This document shows positions 8,137-18,000 of a stretch of 37,631 bases of DNA, one piece after another. Location of the stretch: the NCBI GenBank assembly GCA_945889715.1, contig CAMDCI010000005.1, forward strand, positions 1-37,631, given 5' to 3'. The position numbers were made by a program, and so were the translations under genes. Under the pieces are notes generated by a model, which was not told the origin of the DNA, did no database searches, and worked only from the letters and a program-made list of their open reading frames with translations. How positions within the stretch are numbered: position 1 is the stretch's first letter; each line of letters starts with the position of its first letter. The stretch is from Bifidobacterium breve (GTDB lineage Bacteria > Actinomycetota > Acidimicrobiia > Acidimicrobiales > Ilumatobacteraceae).

Positions 8137-9294
8137 TCAACCACCCGAAATTGCCATCTCTGAATCGTCATCGGGGACAGTCATGTCATCTAGGCAACCG
8201 CGGAATCCTTCTGGCAAAGAAACCTTGATCGGTCCACTGGTCTTGCCGCGCCGCAAACTCTCGCCACCTTCGACAACTGTCATGTCAGCCCCGTTGCGTT
8301 CGAGCATCTCGTCGAGAATCGCATCAAAAGCATCAATTGAATCGGCGGTCGCTAAACGATGACGCACTTCGCCGCCAACTGGGTAACCAGTGAGATACCA
8401 CGAAACATGTTTGCGAAAATCGCGTACACCGCGCAACGTGCCCGAACTGTCATCACCAAAATGCTCAACCAAAGTTCGCAAGTGACGCTTCATCACATCA
8501 ACAACAAAACCCAACGTGCGCGGTGCCTTCACTTCTCGACCGTTAAATGCATCGGCCAAATCTTCAAACAGCCATGGACGACCAAGACACCCACGACCAA
8601 TCACAACACCATCGCAACCAGTTTCGTTGACCATGTGAATCGCGTCGGCTGCGGTCCAGATATCTCCATTACCTAAAACGGGAATTGACGTGACTGCTTG
8701 TTTGAGTGCGGCGATGGTGTCCCAGCGGGCGGTACCGCTGTAATGCTGTTCGGCAGTTCGAGCATGAAGTGCAATAGAAGCAATACCTTCTTCTTCGGCA
8801 ATACGGCCAGTGTTGAGATAGGTAATGAGATCTTCATCAACACCGATACGAAACTTTGCCGTGACAGGAATGCCGTAAGGCTCAGCAGCTTTCACTGCTG
8901 CTTTCATAATCGCCCGCAACAAGTTTGGTTTTGCGGGTACTGCAGCACCGCCACCTTTGCGCGTCACCTTGGCAACAGGGCAACCAAAGTTCATATCGAT
9001 GTGATCAACGATGTCGTTCTCGCACAGTTTGGTGACTGCTCGCGCCAACATAACGGGGTCGCTTCCGTACAACTGCAAACTGCGCGGTGATTCATCGGGA
9101 GCAAAAGTCACCATACGTTCGGTCTTTGCACTTCCATGAACCAATGCGGTCGCCATCACCATTTCGTTGACGTACATCAAGCCCGAAGCGAACTCGCGAC
9201 ACAATGTACGAAACGGCGCATTCGTGACGCCGGCCATTGGCGCCAACACAATCGGTGATGCCAATTCGATATTGCCAATTTTGAGCGGCTTCAT
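8137..9294 (-). CDS. dus: tRNA-dihydrouridine synthase (DusB-like)
   Basis: A flavoenzyme that reduces uridines in tRNA to dihydrouridine. The TIM-barrel start SPIVLAPMAGVTNAPFRTL, the active-site MNFGCPVAKVTRKGGGAA (catalytic Cys) and the FMN-binding VLGNGDIWTAADA and GCDGVVIGRGCLGRPWLF are all present. It has 385 residues, with a tail of about 40 residues beyond the usual bacterial DusB end. The start overlaps the tsaD stop by four bases, so it is translationally coupled to the t6A genes, another tRNA modification set. Confidence 0.95.
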   Translation of the reverse strand: MKPLKIGNIELASPIVLAPMAGVTNAPFRTLCREFASGLMYVNEMVMATALVHGSAKTERMVTFAPDESPRSLQLYGSDPVMLARAVTKLCENDIVDHIDMNFGCPVAKVTRKGGGAAVPAKPNLLRAIMKAAVKAAEPYGIPVTAKFRIGVDEDLITYLNTGRIAEEEGIASIALHARTAEQHYSGTARWDTIAALKQAVTSIPVLGNGDIWTAADAIHMVNETGCDGVVIGRGCLGRPWLFEDLADAFNGREVKAPRTLGFVVDVMKRHLRTLVEHFGDDSSGTLRGVRDFRKHVSWYLTGYPVGGEVRHRLATADSIDAFDAILDEMLERNGADMTVVEGGESLRRGKTSGPIKVSLPEGFRGCLDDMTVPDDDSEMAISGG

Positions 9295-10346
9295 CGTGAC
9301 CAGCTCGAATCAATGAGAGGTAAACGGAGATTAGGGAATCCACCAGAATCAAGTCCCGTTGGACCATCACTTCGTAATCGATACCACGCAGCACTACCGA
9401 TCATTGCGGCGTTGTCGGTGCACATCGCGCGGCTCGGCAACAATCCTCGTCGTCCGTCGGCTGCACACATCTCGGTAAATTTCTCGCGCAACAACGAGTT
9501 CGCTGCTACACCGCCGCCCAATACAAGCCCTTTTGCGCCAACGGCCTCAGCGGCTTTGCGTGTCTTGTTGAGCAACACATCAACAACAGCCCACTGAAAT
9601 GAGGCGGCTACATCGGCAGTGTTCACATTGGGGTTCTTGCGCACGTAGTTCACAACCGATGTTTTGAGCCCACTGAAACTGAAATCAAGTCCGTCGTGCA
9701 ACATGCCACGCGGGAAATCGACGGCCTGCGCATTGCCGGTGCGGGCAATCGCGTCAATAGCTGGACCACCTGGATAACCAAGACCCAAAAAACGTGCCAC
9801 CTTGTCGAACGCTTCACCCGCAGCATCGTCAATCGTGCGACCCAATAATTTGTATTCACCGTGTCCGCGCATTTCGATCAGCATCGTGTGACCACCAGAA
9901 ACCAGAAGCACAACCAGTGGTAGTTCTAACGTTGGATCTTCAAGCAAACCCGCATAAAGATGTGCTTCAAGATGATTGACGCCGATGTACGGAACATCCC
10001 AGGTGTAGGCCAAGGCTTTAGCCGCCGACACGCCAATCAATAGGGCGCCAATGAGTCCTGGGCCATGGGTTGCGGCAACCGCATCAATGCGTGACTCACT
10101 AATACCCGCTTCAGAAATGGCTTGCGCAATCACTGGGTTCAGCAAATCAAGATGGGCGCGCCCAGCAATTTCTGGCACGACTCCACCGTATTGAGCATGC
10201 AAATCAATTTGTGTGCTCACCACACTGCTCAAGATGTCGTGACCCCCCATCACAATCGAGGCAGCAGTTTCATCGCAGCTTGTTTCAATCGCCAAGATGA
10301 CGGTTGATTCATTGACAACGATGTTGTCCCGGTTCAAAGTGCTCAT
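9291..10346 (-). CDS. tsaD: tRNA N6-threonylcarbamoyladenosine transferase TsaD
   Basis: It transfers the threonylcarbamoyl group to A37 of ANN-decoding tRNAs, working with TsaB and TsaE. This 351-aa ASKHA-fold protein has ETSCDETAASIV at its nucleotide-binding start, the metal site HLEAH (His125, His129), VSGGHTMLIEM, and GRTIDDAAGEAFDKVARFLG. A 15-residue N-terminal extension precedes the conserved core. It overlaps rimI by four bases upstream and dus by four bases downstream. Confidence 0.98.
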   Translation of the reverse strand: MSTLNRDNIVVNESTVILAIETSCDETAASIVMGGHDILSSVVSTQIDLHAQYGGVVPEIAGRAHLDLLNPVIAQAISEAGISESRIDAVAATHGPGLIGALLIGVSAAKALAYTWDVPYIGVNHLEAHLYAGLLEDPTLELPLVVLLVSGGHTMLIEMRGHGEYKLLGRTIDDAAGEAFDKVARFLGLGYPGGPAIDAIARTGNAQAVDFPRGMLHDGLDFSFSGLKTSVVNYVRKNPNVNTADVAASFQWAVVDVLLNKTRKAAEAVGAKGLVLGGGVAANSLLREKFTEMCAADGRRGLLPSRAMCTDNAAMIGSAAWYRLRSDGPTGLDSGGFPNLRLPLIDSSWSR

Positions 10347-10894
10347 GAGTCTGCACTCCCCCGCATCACATTTTCAAGTCGAGTTTGGTAGGCGCCGTCT
10401 TGAATATCGTGTGCCCACATCACTAACGCATCTTCGGTGTTTTCGTAATAACGCTGGCGAACTCCGGCCGGAGCAAAACCGAAATGCCGATATAACTCTT
10501 GGGCCGCAGTGTTACTCACTCGCACTTCAAGAGTGAGAGCCTCAGACTTGTGCACAATTGCCTGTTGCGCAATGTGTGCCATCAACAAACGGGCGATTCC
10601 TTGGCGATGCCGATTTGGTTCAACAGCGATATTGGTGACGTGTGCTTCATCAAGAGCAAACATCAGACCGGCATAACCCACAACCTGTTCACCGTCTTTG
10701 GCAACAACGTAATAACGCTCACCACGACGCGATAAATCAATTTCGCTCGAGAAAACGCCAGACGTCCACGGTTTTGGATACACGCGTTCTTCAATCGCCA
10801 AAATTTCACGCACATGACGACGACGCATGGGTTCGATGGAAATGCCATTGGCGTCGCCACTCGTTGATTTCAAGAAGCGCGACACAATGCTCAT
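10343..10894 (-). CDS. rimI: Ribosomal-protein-alanine N-acetyltransferase RimI-like
   Basis: A GNAT protein of 183 aa with the RimI pattern: IEERVYPKPWTSGVFSSE near the start, VVGYAGLMFALDEAHVTNIAV, the acetyl-CoA loop NRHRQGIARLLM, and LEVRVSNTAAQELYRHFGF. E. coli RimI acetylates the N-terminus of S18, but actinomycete proteins between tsaB and tsaD may have wider targets. About 20 residues precede the fold. The ATGA overlap with the tsaB stop (10891-10894) supports the chosen start. Confidence 0.93.
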   Translation of the reverse strand: MSIVSRFLKSTSGDANGISIEPMRRRHVREILAIEERVYPKPWTSGVFSSEIDLSRRGERYYVVAKDGEQVVGYAGLMFALDEAHVTNIAVEPNRHRQGIARLLMAHIAQQAIVHKSEALTLEVRVSNTAAQELYRHFGFAPAGVRQRYYENTEDALVMWAHDIQDGAYQTRLENVMRGSADS

Positions 10895-11598
10895 CGTCCG
10901 GCTCCAGAGTTACGCGTGGTCCAATTGATTTCTGCATCGGGTTGACGCAAGTACAGGGCCTGAACTTCGTGGGGCTCAACCCATTCCTCTTTCAGTGCAA
11001 GAGGATGAGCCATTTCAACCAAGGACGATGCGCCGGGGAATGAATACGACAAGCCAGCGAAATCGGTTGCGAACCCAGCAACAATTTCTTCGTGATAACG
11101 CACTGCGCCGTCGCCCACGCACAAGGTTTCTTGGCCTCGTCCTAAAAGGTCAGAGATCAGATCATCAACAGATCCAACGGTGGGTTCAAGTACACGTTGA
11201 ATACCATTGTCGTTTTGGCGAAAGAACGCGTAGAACACTTCACCCTTACGCGCATCGATCACTGACGCAATGAGTTGATCGGTTCGTCGCAATGGATAGG
11301 CCAAAAGATCAAGGCTTGACATCGCGATCATCGGAACATGCAGTGCAAGTGCAACGGCTTTGGCCGCAGCGATTCCGACCCGCATACCAGTAAACAATCC
11401 TGGGCCAACGTCTACCGCAACAACTGCAACTTCATCAATCTTGACATCAGCTTGCCGGCACAGAAATTCGATCGCTGGAGTAAGCGTTTCGGCATGGCGA
11501 CGACCCCGAGTGATATCAATTGAGCCAAGCACACCATCGTGATCGCCAAGCGCAACACTGACGCGTTCGGTAACTGTTTCAATTCCGAGTGTGAGCAT
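10891..11598 (-). CDS. tsaB: t6A synthesis protein TsaB
   Basis: An inactive paralogue of TsaD that serves as its scaffold and partner in the t6A complex. The core starts MLTLGIETVTERVSVALG, then GRRHAETLTPAI and VDVGPGLFTGMRVGIAAAKAVA, all typical. The frame is open up to a TTG at 11613, but ATG 11598 is preferred because a GAGG ribosome site lies nine bases before it. The start then falls 4 bp past the tsaE stop. The product is 235 aa. Confidence 0.95.
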   Translation of the reverse strand: MLTLGIETVTERVSVALGDHDGVLGSIDITRGRRHAETLTPAIEFLCRQADVKIDEVAVVAVDVGPGLFTGMRVGIAAAKAVALALHVPMIAMSSLDLLAYPLRRTDQLIASVIDARKGEVFYAFFRQNDNGIQRVLEPTVGSVDDLISDLLGRGQETLCVGDGAVRYHEEIVAGFATDFAGLSYSFPGASSLVEMAHPLALKEEWVEPHEVQALYLRQPDAEINWTTRNSGAGR

Positions 11599-11602
11599 GG
11601 CT

Positions 11603-12091
11603 CTAGTCCTCAAGCCATAACGTTAGAGCAGTCTTCAAACGTTCAAGACGCGATGCCCATTGCGTGCCGACACTGTGAACAACAACAGAGCGTTCGTTGT
11701 CGGCATGTTCGGGATTGTGGCGCAAAAAAACTTCGAGATGATCACCCAACAACTCAGAAGCAACATCGCCCCATTCGACAAGCATCACCCCATCTTCATC
11801 AACCATTTCATGCAGTGCTAGATCAGAAACTTCAGACATTTTGTCGAGACGATAGAGATCGGCATGGTGCAACGTCACGCGACCGGTGTCGTAGGTGTGC
11901 ACCAACGTGAAGGTCGGACTCGTGATGGGTTCGTCGACCCCGAGAGCCGCGCCGAAGCCTTGGGCGAAAGCAGTTTTTCCGGCACCCATTTCGCCCGCCA
12001 GAACAATGATGTCTCCCGTGCGACTCAATTGCGCAATGGCTTCTGCAACACCATGGGTGTCTTCAAGCGACTGAACCAAGAGCGAAATCAC
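11603..12091 (-). CDS. tsaE: t6A synthesis ATPase TsaE
   Basis: The ATPase that regenerates the TsaB-TsaD complex during tRNA threonylcarbamoylation. The P-loop GEMGAGKT (residues 33-40) is followed by the switch-like region SPTFTLVHTY and HHADLYRL, and VMLVEWGDV (Walker B area), all diagnostic. It has 162 aa and a GTG start at 12091, 9 bp after alr. Its tail after about residue 130 is variable. Confidence 0.96.
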   Translation of the reverse strand: MISLLVQSLEDTHGVAEAIAQLSRTGDIIVLAGEMGAGKTAFAQGFGAALGVDEPITSPTFTLVHTYDTGRVTLHHADLYRLDKMSEVSDLALHEMVDEDGVMLVEWGDVASELLGDHLEVFLRHNPEHADNERSVVVHSVGTQWASRLERLKTALTLWLED

Positions 12092-12100
12092 TCTAAAAGC

Positions 12101-13222
12101 CTAACGGTAGTGACGCTGGAGGCGGTTCGAGAGGCCACAGACGATTTCGTAGCCAACCGTCTCAAGTCGACTACCCCATTCATTGGCAGAAACCGATTCG
12201 GCCCCTTGTGTCCCAATAAGTACAACCTCGTCACCAACAGCAACGACATGATCACCGACGTCAACCATCAACTGGTCCATCGTGACAACTCCGACGATGG
12301 GACAACGACGTCCACCAATCAATACTTCTCCACCAACTGCCGACAATCGCCGCGATACTCCATCGGCATAACCCAGTGGAACAGTCGCTACCGTCGTAGC
12401 TAATTCAAAATGGTGTCGCTGCCCATAAGAAACGCCCTCACCAGCAGCAACTTTTTTCACAAAGGTAATGCGAGCCTTCAACGATAACGCTGGACGCAAT
12501 TGGGTGCACAGATGCTCAATCGCAATATCTGGAGCAATGCCGTACAGCGCAATACCTACACGCACCATGTCACGATGCGACTGATTGCGCGTAATCGTTC
12601 CTGCCGAATTAGCAATATGAATCCAGCCCGTTTCAACACCAGCATTGTGTAATGCAGCAATGGTTGTATCAAACTTCATAATTTGTCGATCAGTGAAATC
12701 ACTTTCGAGATCATCTGCACTCGCCAGATGTGTAAAGACTCCACCCAAAACAAGTTCGGGCGACCGAGCCATAATGCGCCCACTCAATTCGACGGCATCA
12801 CTCGGCTTACATCCGACTCGATTCATACCAGTGTCAATCTTCAGGTGTACTTCTTGACCAACAACGTTGCGTAGTCGCGCTTCATGTTCTAGCGCATCAA
12901 TAAACGAAACCGAATATGCCGTTGCGATCAGACCATGTGCAACGATGTCGCCCACTTGATCGAGGGGTTGTTCTGACAAAACAAGAATCGGACTTTCAAT
13001 ACCAGCGCGGCGTAACTCAATTCCTTCTTGAACTAACGCAACACATAGCCCGTGGGCTCCAGCTTCAAGAGCAGCTTCGGCAACTTGAACAGCACCATGG
13101 CCGTAGCCATTGGCTTTCACGACGGCCATGACCTTGGCATCGCCGACCAAAGAGCACAGATAGCCAACGTTGTGGCGAACCGCATCGAGATCAATATCAA
13201 TCCAAGCCGCTCGAGCGCCCAT
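12101..13222 (-). CDS. alr: Alanine racemase
   Basis: A PLP enzyme that makes D-alanine for peptidoglycan. The 373-aa sequence carries the Schiff-base lysine in AVVKANGYGHGA (Lys36), the TGMNRVG segment near residue 131, and the catalytic tyrosine of the second active-site half in GEGVSYGQ (Tyr266). It starts 2 bp after the nnr stop and ends 9 bp before tsaE, so it is part of one tight operon. Confidence 0.98.
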   Translation of the reverse strand: MGARAAWIDIDLDAVRHNVGYLCSLVGDAKVMAVVKANGYGHGAVQVAEAALEAGAHGLCVALVQEGIELRRAGIESPILVLSEQPLDQVGDIVAHGLIATAYSVSFIDALEHEARLRNVVGQEVHLKIDTGMNRVGCKPSDAVELSGRIMARSPELVLGGVFTHLASADDLESDFTDRQIMKFDTTIAALHNAGVETGWIHIANSAGTITRNQSHRDMVRVGIALYGIAPDIAIEHLCTQLRPALSLKARITFVKKVAAGEGVSYGQRHHFELATTVATVPLGYADGVSRRLSAVGGEVLIGGRRCPIVGVVTMDQLMVDVGDHVVAVGDEVVLIGTQGAESVSANEWGSRLETVGYEIVCGLSNRLQRHYR

Positions 13223-13224
13223 TT

Positions 13225-14622
13225 TCAGTCCTGTGAACCAACATGTCGCATGTGCGACAAAGCCAACGGAATGAGGTCTACCAAATCTGAGGCAATCAAA
13301 CCTTCATTGGCAGTAAACAACGACGCGGCGTATCCATGAATCCAGGCTCCACTTGCCGCAGCGTGAAAAGGTTCAACTCCTTGGGCTAACAATGCACCGA
13401 TAATTCCGGCCAAAACATCGCCAGTTCCGGCGGTCGCCAAACGTTGATCGCCGTTTGCCACCATCAAGACTTCGCCAGAAGGTTCGGCAACAATTGTTGT
13501 TGTCCCTTTTAATAGGCAAACACAGTTTGTATCACTCGCTAGACGACGAGCACTTGTAATGCGATCATGCGACGGCGCATAACCAAGAAGAGTGGTGTAT
13601 TCGCCATCGTGTGGAGTTAAGACAGTTCCTGCCGCACGCGACCGCACGATGTCGCGCGCTCCTTCTCCGCCCCAAGCAACAGCAAATAGTCCATCGCCAT
13701 CAATGACCATCGGAATATGTGCACCAGCAATAATGCGTCGTGCTTCACTCACAGTTCCTTCATCGCGACCAAGTCCTGGTCCGATGACTATCGCCTTAAA
13801 ACGGGATAGGTCGTCAAGTACTTCATGTGACCAGCCCAGTGCAGGTAATGCCCGTCGCACAATTTCGGTTGGTGTACTGCGGTCGCTCACGATGCCGGGC
13901 GAAGCAACATGCACGATTCCTGCACCCGATCGAATCGCGGCAGCACTGCACAAATTGGCGGCACCCATCATTCCTGAACTTCCAGCAACTGCGTACAACG
14001 CCGCTTTCCATTTGTGCGAATCAAATGGGCGCTGCGGAACCCATTGTGAAACGTCGCTACGTTCGACTTCGTTGATATCAACGTTGCCCATACCAAGGTT
14101 GATACCGATATCAACAAGCTCAACTTCACCACACAAGGCTCGCCCCGCGCCTAATAGCAATCCCGGCTTCAAGGCCACGAACGTCACGGTGCGAGTGGCC
14201 TGCCATGTATCCGGTGCAGCGAGACCAGTCAGTCCATCAATTCCGCTCGGAATATCAACTGCCAAAACCGGAACGCCTTGGGTCGATGGCGGACTCCAGT
14301 CGTCACGAAAACCAGTACCGAAGGCTGCATCAATGATGAGGTCACTGACTGGCAAACGTAACGGCATGTTTTCGGCATTGATGACGTGCACACGTACGCC
14401 TTGATCAGCAAGTAAGCGAGCGGTCACGCGTCCATCAGCACCATTATTTCCTTTACCAGTAATCACGACGACGGTGCGCCCGTACAAGCCACCCATCATG
14501 CGCTTGGCAGCGCGTGCCACAGCGGCACCGGCACGACCAATCAAAATCTCAATAGGAGTTCCGGCGGTGATCGCCTCAGTATCAAGTACGTGCATCTGTT
14601 TGGGAGTGAGCACGGGGCGCAT
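13225..14622 (-). CDS. nnr: Bifunctional NAD(P)HX epimerase / ADP-dependent NAD(P)HX dehydratase
   Basis: It repairs hydrated NADH and NADPH. The N-terminal YjeF_N epimerase domain has GKGNNGADG (usually NNGGDG), DAAFGTGF and VDIPSGIDG. The C-terminal carbohydrate-kinase-like dehydratase has GSSGMMGAANLCSAAAIRSG, VIGPGLGRD, LTPHDGEYTTLLG, and the ATP/ADP site NGDQRLATAGTGDVLAGIIG. The frame runs back to 14673, overlapping acpS, but ATG 14622 (MRPVLTPKQMHVLD) fits the family start and gives 465 aa. Because of the substitution in the epimerase motif, that half's activity is slightly less certain. Confidence 0.94.
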   Translation of the reverse strand: MRPVLTPKQMHVLDTEAITAGTPIEILIGRAGAAVARAAKRMMGGLYGRTVVVITGKGNNGADGRVTARLLADQGVRVHVINAENMPLRLPVSDLIIDAAFGTGFRDDWSPPSTQGVPVLAVDIPSGIDGLTGLAAPDTWQATRTVTFVALKPGLLLGAGRALCGEVELVDIGINLGMGNVDINEVERSDVSQWVPQRPFDSHKWKAALYAVAGSSGMMGAANLCSAAAIRSGAGIVHVASPGIVSDRSTPTEIVRRALPALGWSHEVLDDLSRFKAIVIGPGLGRDEGTVSEARRIIAGAHIPMVIDGDGLFAVAWGGEGARDIVRSRAAGTVLTPHDGEYTTLLGYAPSHDRITSARRLASDTNCVCLLKGTTTIVAEPSGEVLMVANGDQRLATAGTGDVLAGIIGALLAQGVEPFHAAASGAWIHGYAASLFTANEGLIASDLVDLIPLALSHMRHVGSQD

Positions 14623-14650
14623 AACTAGATCGTATGCCTTAGAGACTGGT

Positions 14651-15031
14651 CTACGGCAGTGATCGGACAGCAATCACATAGGCAATTGCCGTGCTTGCAG
14701 TATGTGTGATCGAGAGATGCCAGTCGGTGACGCCGAGTTCGTTTGCAATCTGCTGAGCCCGACCCGTGACCGCAAGTGTTGGGCGCCCAGAATCGGCTCG
14801 TTGTACCCACACATCATGAAATTCGAAAGCACCGAGCCCGACACCCATCGCCTTCATCACAGCTTCACGCGCTGCGAAACGGGCAGCCAACGAAGCAGTT
14901 GGGTCATCGTGAGGTTCGACGTAATCAAGTTCTTCACTTGTGAAGAGTCGCGACTTCATTGAAGGGGTTCGTTCAAGCGACCGACGAAAGCGATCTATCT
15001 CAACTGCATCGACTCCGATACCAACAATCAT
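14651..15031 (-). CDS. acpS: Holo-[acyl-carrier-protein] synthase
   Basis: It transfers 4'-phosphopantetheine from CoA to the serine of acyl carrier protein. The 126-aa protein has both family signatures: GIGVDAVEIDRF (Mg-binding Asp8) and RFAAREAVMKAMG (Glu56). The C-terminal LSITHTASTAIAYVIA completes the fold. It lies 10 bp after the glmS-like gene and in front of nnr, the usual actinomycete arrangement. Confidence 0.97.
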   Translation of the reverse strand: MIVGIGVDAVEIDRFRRSLERTPSMKSRLFTSEELDYVEPHDDPTASLAARFAAREAVMKAMGVGLGAFEFHDVWVQRADSGRPTLAVTGRAQQIANELGVTDWHLSITHTASTAIAYVIAVRSLP

Positions 15032-15041
15032 CGAGATCTAC

Positions 15042-18000
15042 TCACGATGAAGCGCGGCGCCAGCGGTCGGCCATTTCGCTGATCGGCAAGATCAACAAAT
15101 CTGCCACCGACAATTCGCTCAGCAAATCGTCGCGCATTTCGCCTTCGGTTTCTGAAACCCAGTCGACCAAGCGATCGTAACGACGGTCGTATCCCTGCAA
15201 CACACCTCGCATGACCGGTGCATTGAGCCGATCAAAGAAACGTACGTGCAACAAGGTGATCCCGATTGTCTGACCGGCTTTGACTTCAGGAATAAAGATC
15301 ACTGTGCGTCCGTCACTTCGACCACGAGCAACCAAGACTTCGCGTTCGCTCGCTACTCGACGCTTGGTACCGACCAAAGATGGATTGCGATCAACTCGGC
15401 TCGGAACATCACGAGATAGTCCACCGCGATCAACAATTGCGATCGTTGCACGTGTGCCCGATGGATCGCCATCAATGCTGTAACGCGTATAACCAACAAC
15501 TGCCTCAACAGCTGGATCAAGATCGGCCAAAACCTTGAGCGTGCGATATGCCAAAACATCGCGCCCCGCACCAGTGGCCAATACTTCTTGAACCAAGGCT
15601 CGGTCCATGACGCCTTCATCGCTTCGACTAATTCCGACAGTGACTGTTTTGGCCTGATGCTTGATCGCATCAATAGGTCGTGTGAGTTCTTCAATCGCGC
15701 GAGTCAAAGCCAAAGTGAGATCGTCAATCAATGCCGACGGCGTACCGACTTTGCCAGTTTCATTTTGGTAGGCCTCAACCGGTGATACATCAAGCACAAC
15801 ACGAAGCATTGAAGCTAAGCGCACGGCTGTGCTGGCTTCAAGATGCCCGTCGTAGGTTCCGGCACGCAGAGTTTCATTAAAGCGCTCAGCGGCAATCACT
15901 AAACCAGACCTAACAACTTTCAAAACTGAGTCACCATCGGGGTTATGCAACACTGCAAACTCAACAACTTCTCGAGCTTCACGTAGTGCTCGGGCGAGCT
16001 CATCAATAGCACGAGCAGCTTCGTAGCCAAAAAGATGTCCAACGACTGCGCTCAACACAAAGGCCAACGTCGGATCAACATCAGGAACATCGATCACCGC
16101 AACCGCACTTGAGAAACGTGACTCGGACGCACTGGCGATCACAATAGGAGTGGCCTTGTGGGCGCGATAGATCGCAATCTCTTTGGCAACGTCGTCAGCA
16201 GTACTACCGGCGAGACCAGCTGCACATACGAGGATCAAAGGCTCACACGACAAGTCAATGTGTTTTTTATCTTCAGTGATGTCACACGAAATACTCTTGT
16301 AGCAAAGTTCGCTCAACTTGATACGAACTTCATTAGCCGCAATCGCATTTGGCCCGTTACCTACGACCGCCCAGTAACGCTTAGATGGCGCATATTTGTG
16401 AGCAACTTCAGCAACCTTTGCTCGTGCATCAATGACCGTGCGCATTGCAGTGGGAAGCTCGCGTAACGTCCGCAACAAATCATGCCGGCGTGAATCGGTA
16501 CCAAGCCCGGCCGCAACACTGACTGCACAAGCCAATAAAACACCCGCCGCGACCTGCGCATAAAATGCCTTCGTTGACGCGACACTCATTTCAACATCGC
16601 GACCATCGCTTGTGAACAACACGCCATCAGCCTTGTCACACAAATCGCTACCGCGTCGATTGACAATTGCCAGCACTGACGCACCGCGTGAACGCGCCAG
16701 GTCGACAGTGCGATTGGTGTCAGTTGTCGTTCCACTTTGGCTCACAGCGATGATGAGCGTGTCACTCATATCTAGTTGTAAGTGAAAACCACTGAGTTCA
16801 GTTGCAGTAATCGGATCAACGTCAAGTCCACCAGCACACAGTTCATCAAGAACTGTCGCGCAACTACGACCAGCAATTGCCGCGGTACCTTGGCCGATCA
16901 CCCGAACTTTGCAAATCGCACCCGATGCCAGTTGTTCAATAATGGACGTTGGCAAAGTCTTGGCACCGAGTGATGCGTGTAAGACACCGTCTCGCTCAAT
17001 GATCTTGCCGCGAAGAGTCTTGCGGAACGATTCAGGCGCCTCGCCGATTTCTTTCAGTAAGAAGTGCGGAGCATCACCACGATCGATATCGCGAGTTGTG
17101 ACTTCGGCAGTCACGAGTTCGTTTGACGAAATCGGCAAAATAGTTCCGTCGTAGGCAAGTCGCGTGACGCCAGAAAGATCTCCAGCGAGTGCTCCATCAA
17201 GAATGATGATTTGGCCTTTACTGTCGGTAAGTGACGAAGTGCTGGTGCCCTCACCATCAAGACGGAAGTATGTCGAAGTTTCTTCAACGACTCCGTAGGG
17301 TTCGCTCGCAACAATAAACAGGTCTTCAGCCACGCCAACAAACAATCCTTGACCGCTGCCACGTAGAGCGAACATCAGGCGATCAGGTTGATCGGTAGCG
17401 GCAGCACCAATAGCAACTGAGCCTTCAAATGACGCGACGCTACGACGGAAAGCTTCAACTGTGTCGCCGCAGGTCCGAGCATGCATATTCACTAACGCCG
17501 GAATCACTTTGGCATCAGTGGTGATTTGCCCAGGGAACGAGAGTCCGTGCGCAATTCGTAAATCACCATGATTATCAACATCGCCATTCAGCGCGGCGAC
17601 AACATAGGGATGCGTAGTTTCAAGATCATCAAGCTCACGCTCGCTGTTGACTGGGTGGGCATTGGGTTCGCTAATGATTCCCACACTCGCCCACCGCGTG
17701 TGTCCAACTAATGACAACCGAGCATTGGGATTCGAAAGTGCTAAACGCAACAAGTCATCTTCTTGAACGGCAGCACGCAACGCTTTGGTGTTGTCGCCTA
17801 GCTCACCAATTTCGGCGGCTGCCTTATAAACGAACGACAATGTGTCGTCAATCAAGCGCACCGATCGATTTTGAAAGAGTGCGTCATGTGCTCGTGCATT
17901 CAGGGCAGTCGATACCGAGGGATCATTCGCTGACAAACCATGGCCCCACACAAAAACATGGACTCCTGCCGAATCACGACCACGAACTTCAAGTCGATCA

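Noticed and set aside
13592-14404. A 270-aa plus-strand open frame opposite nnr
   Set aside because: Pro/Ser/Thr-rich shadow composition, no ribosome site, and nnr is clear on the minus strand.
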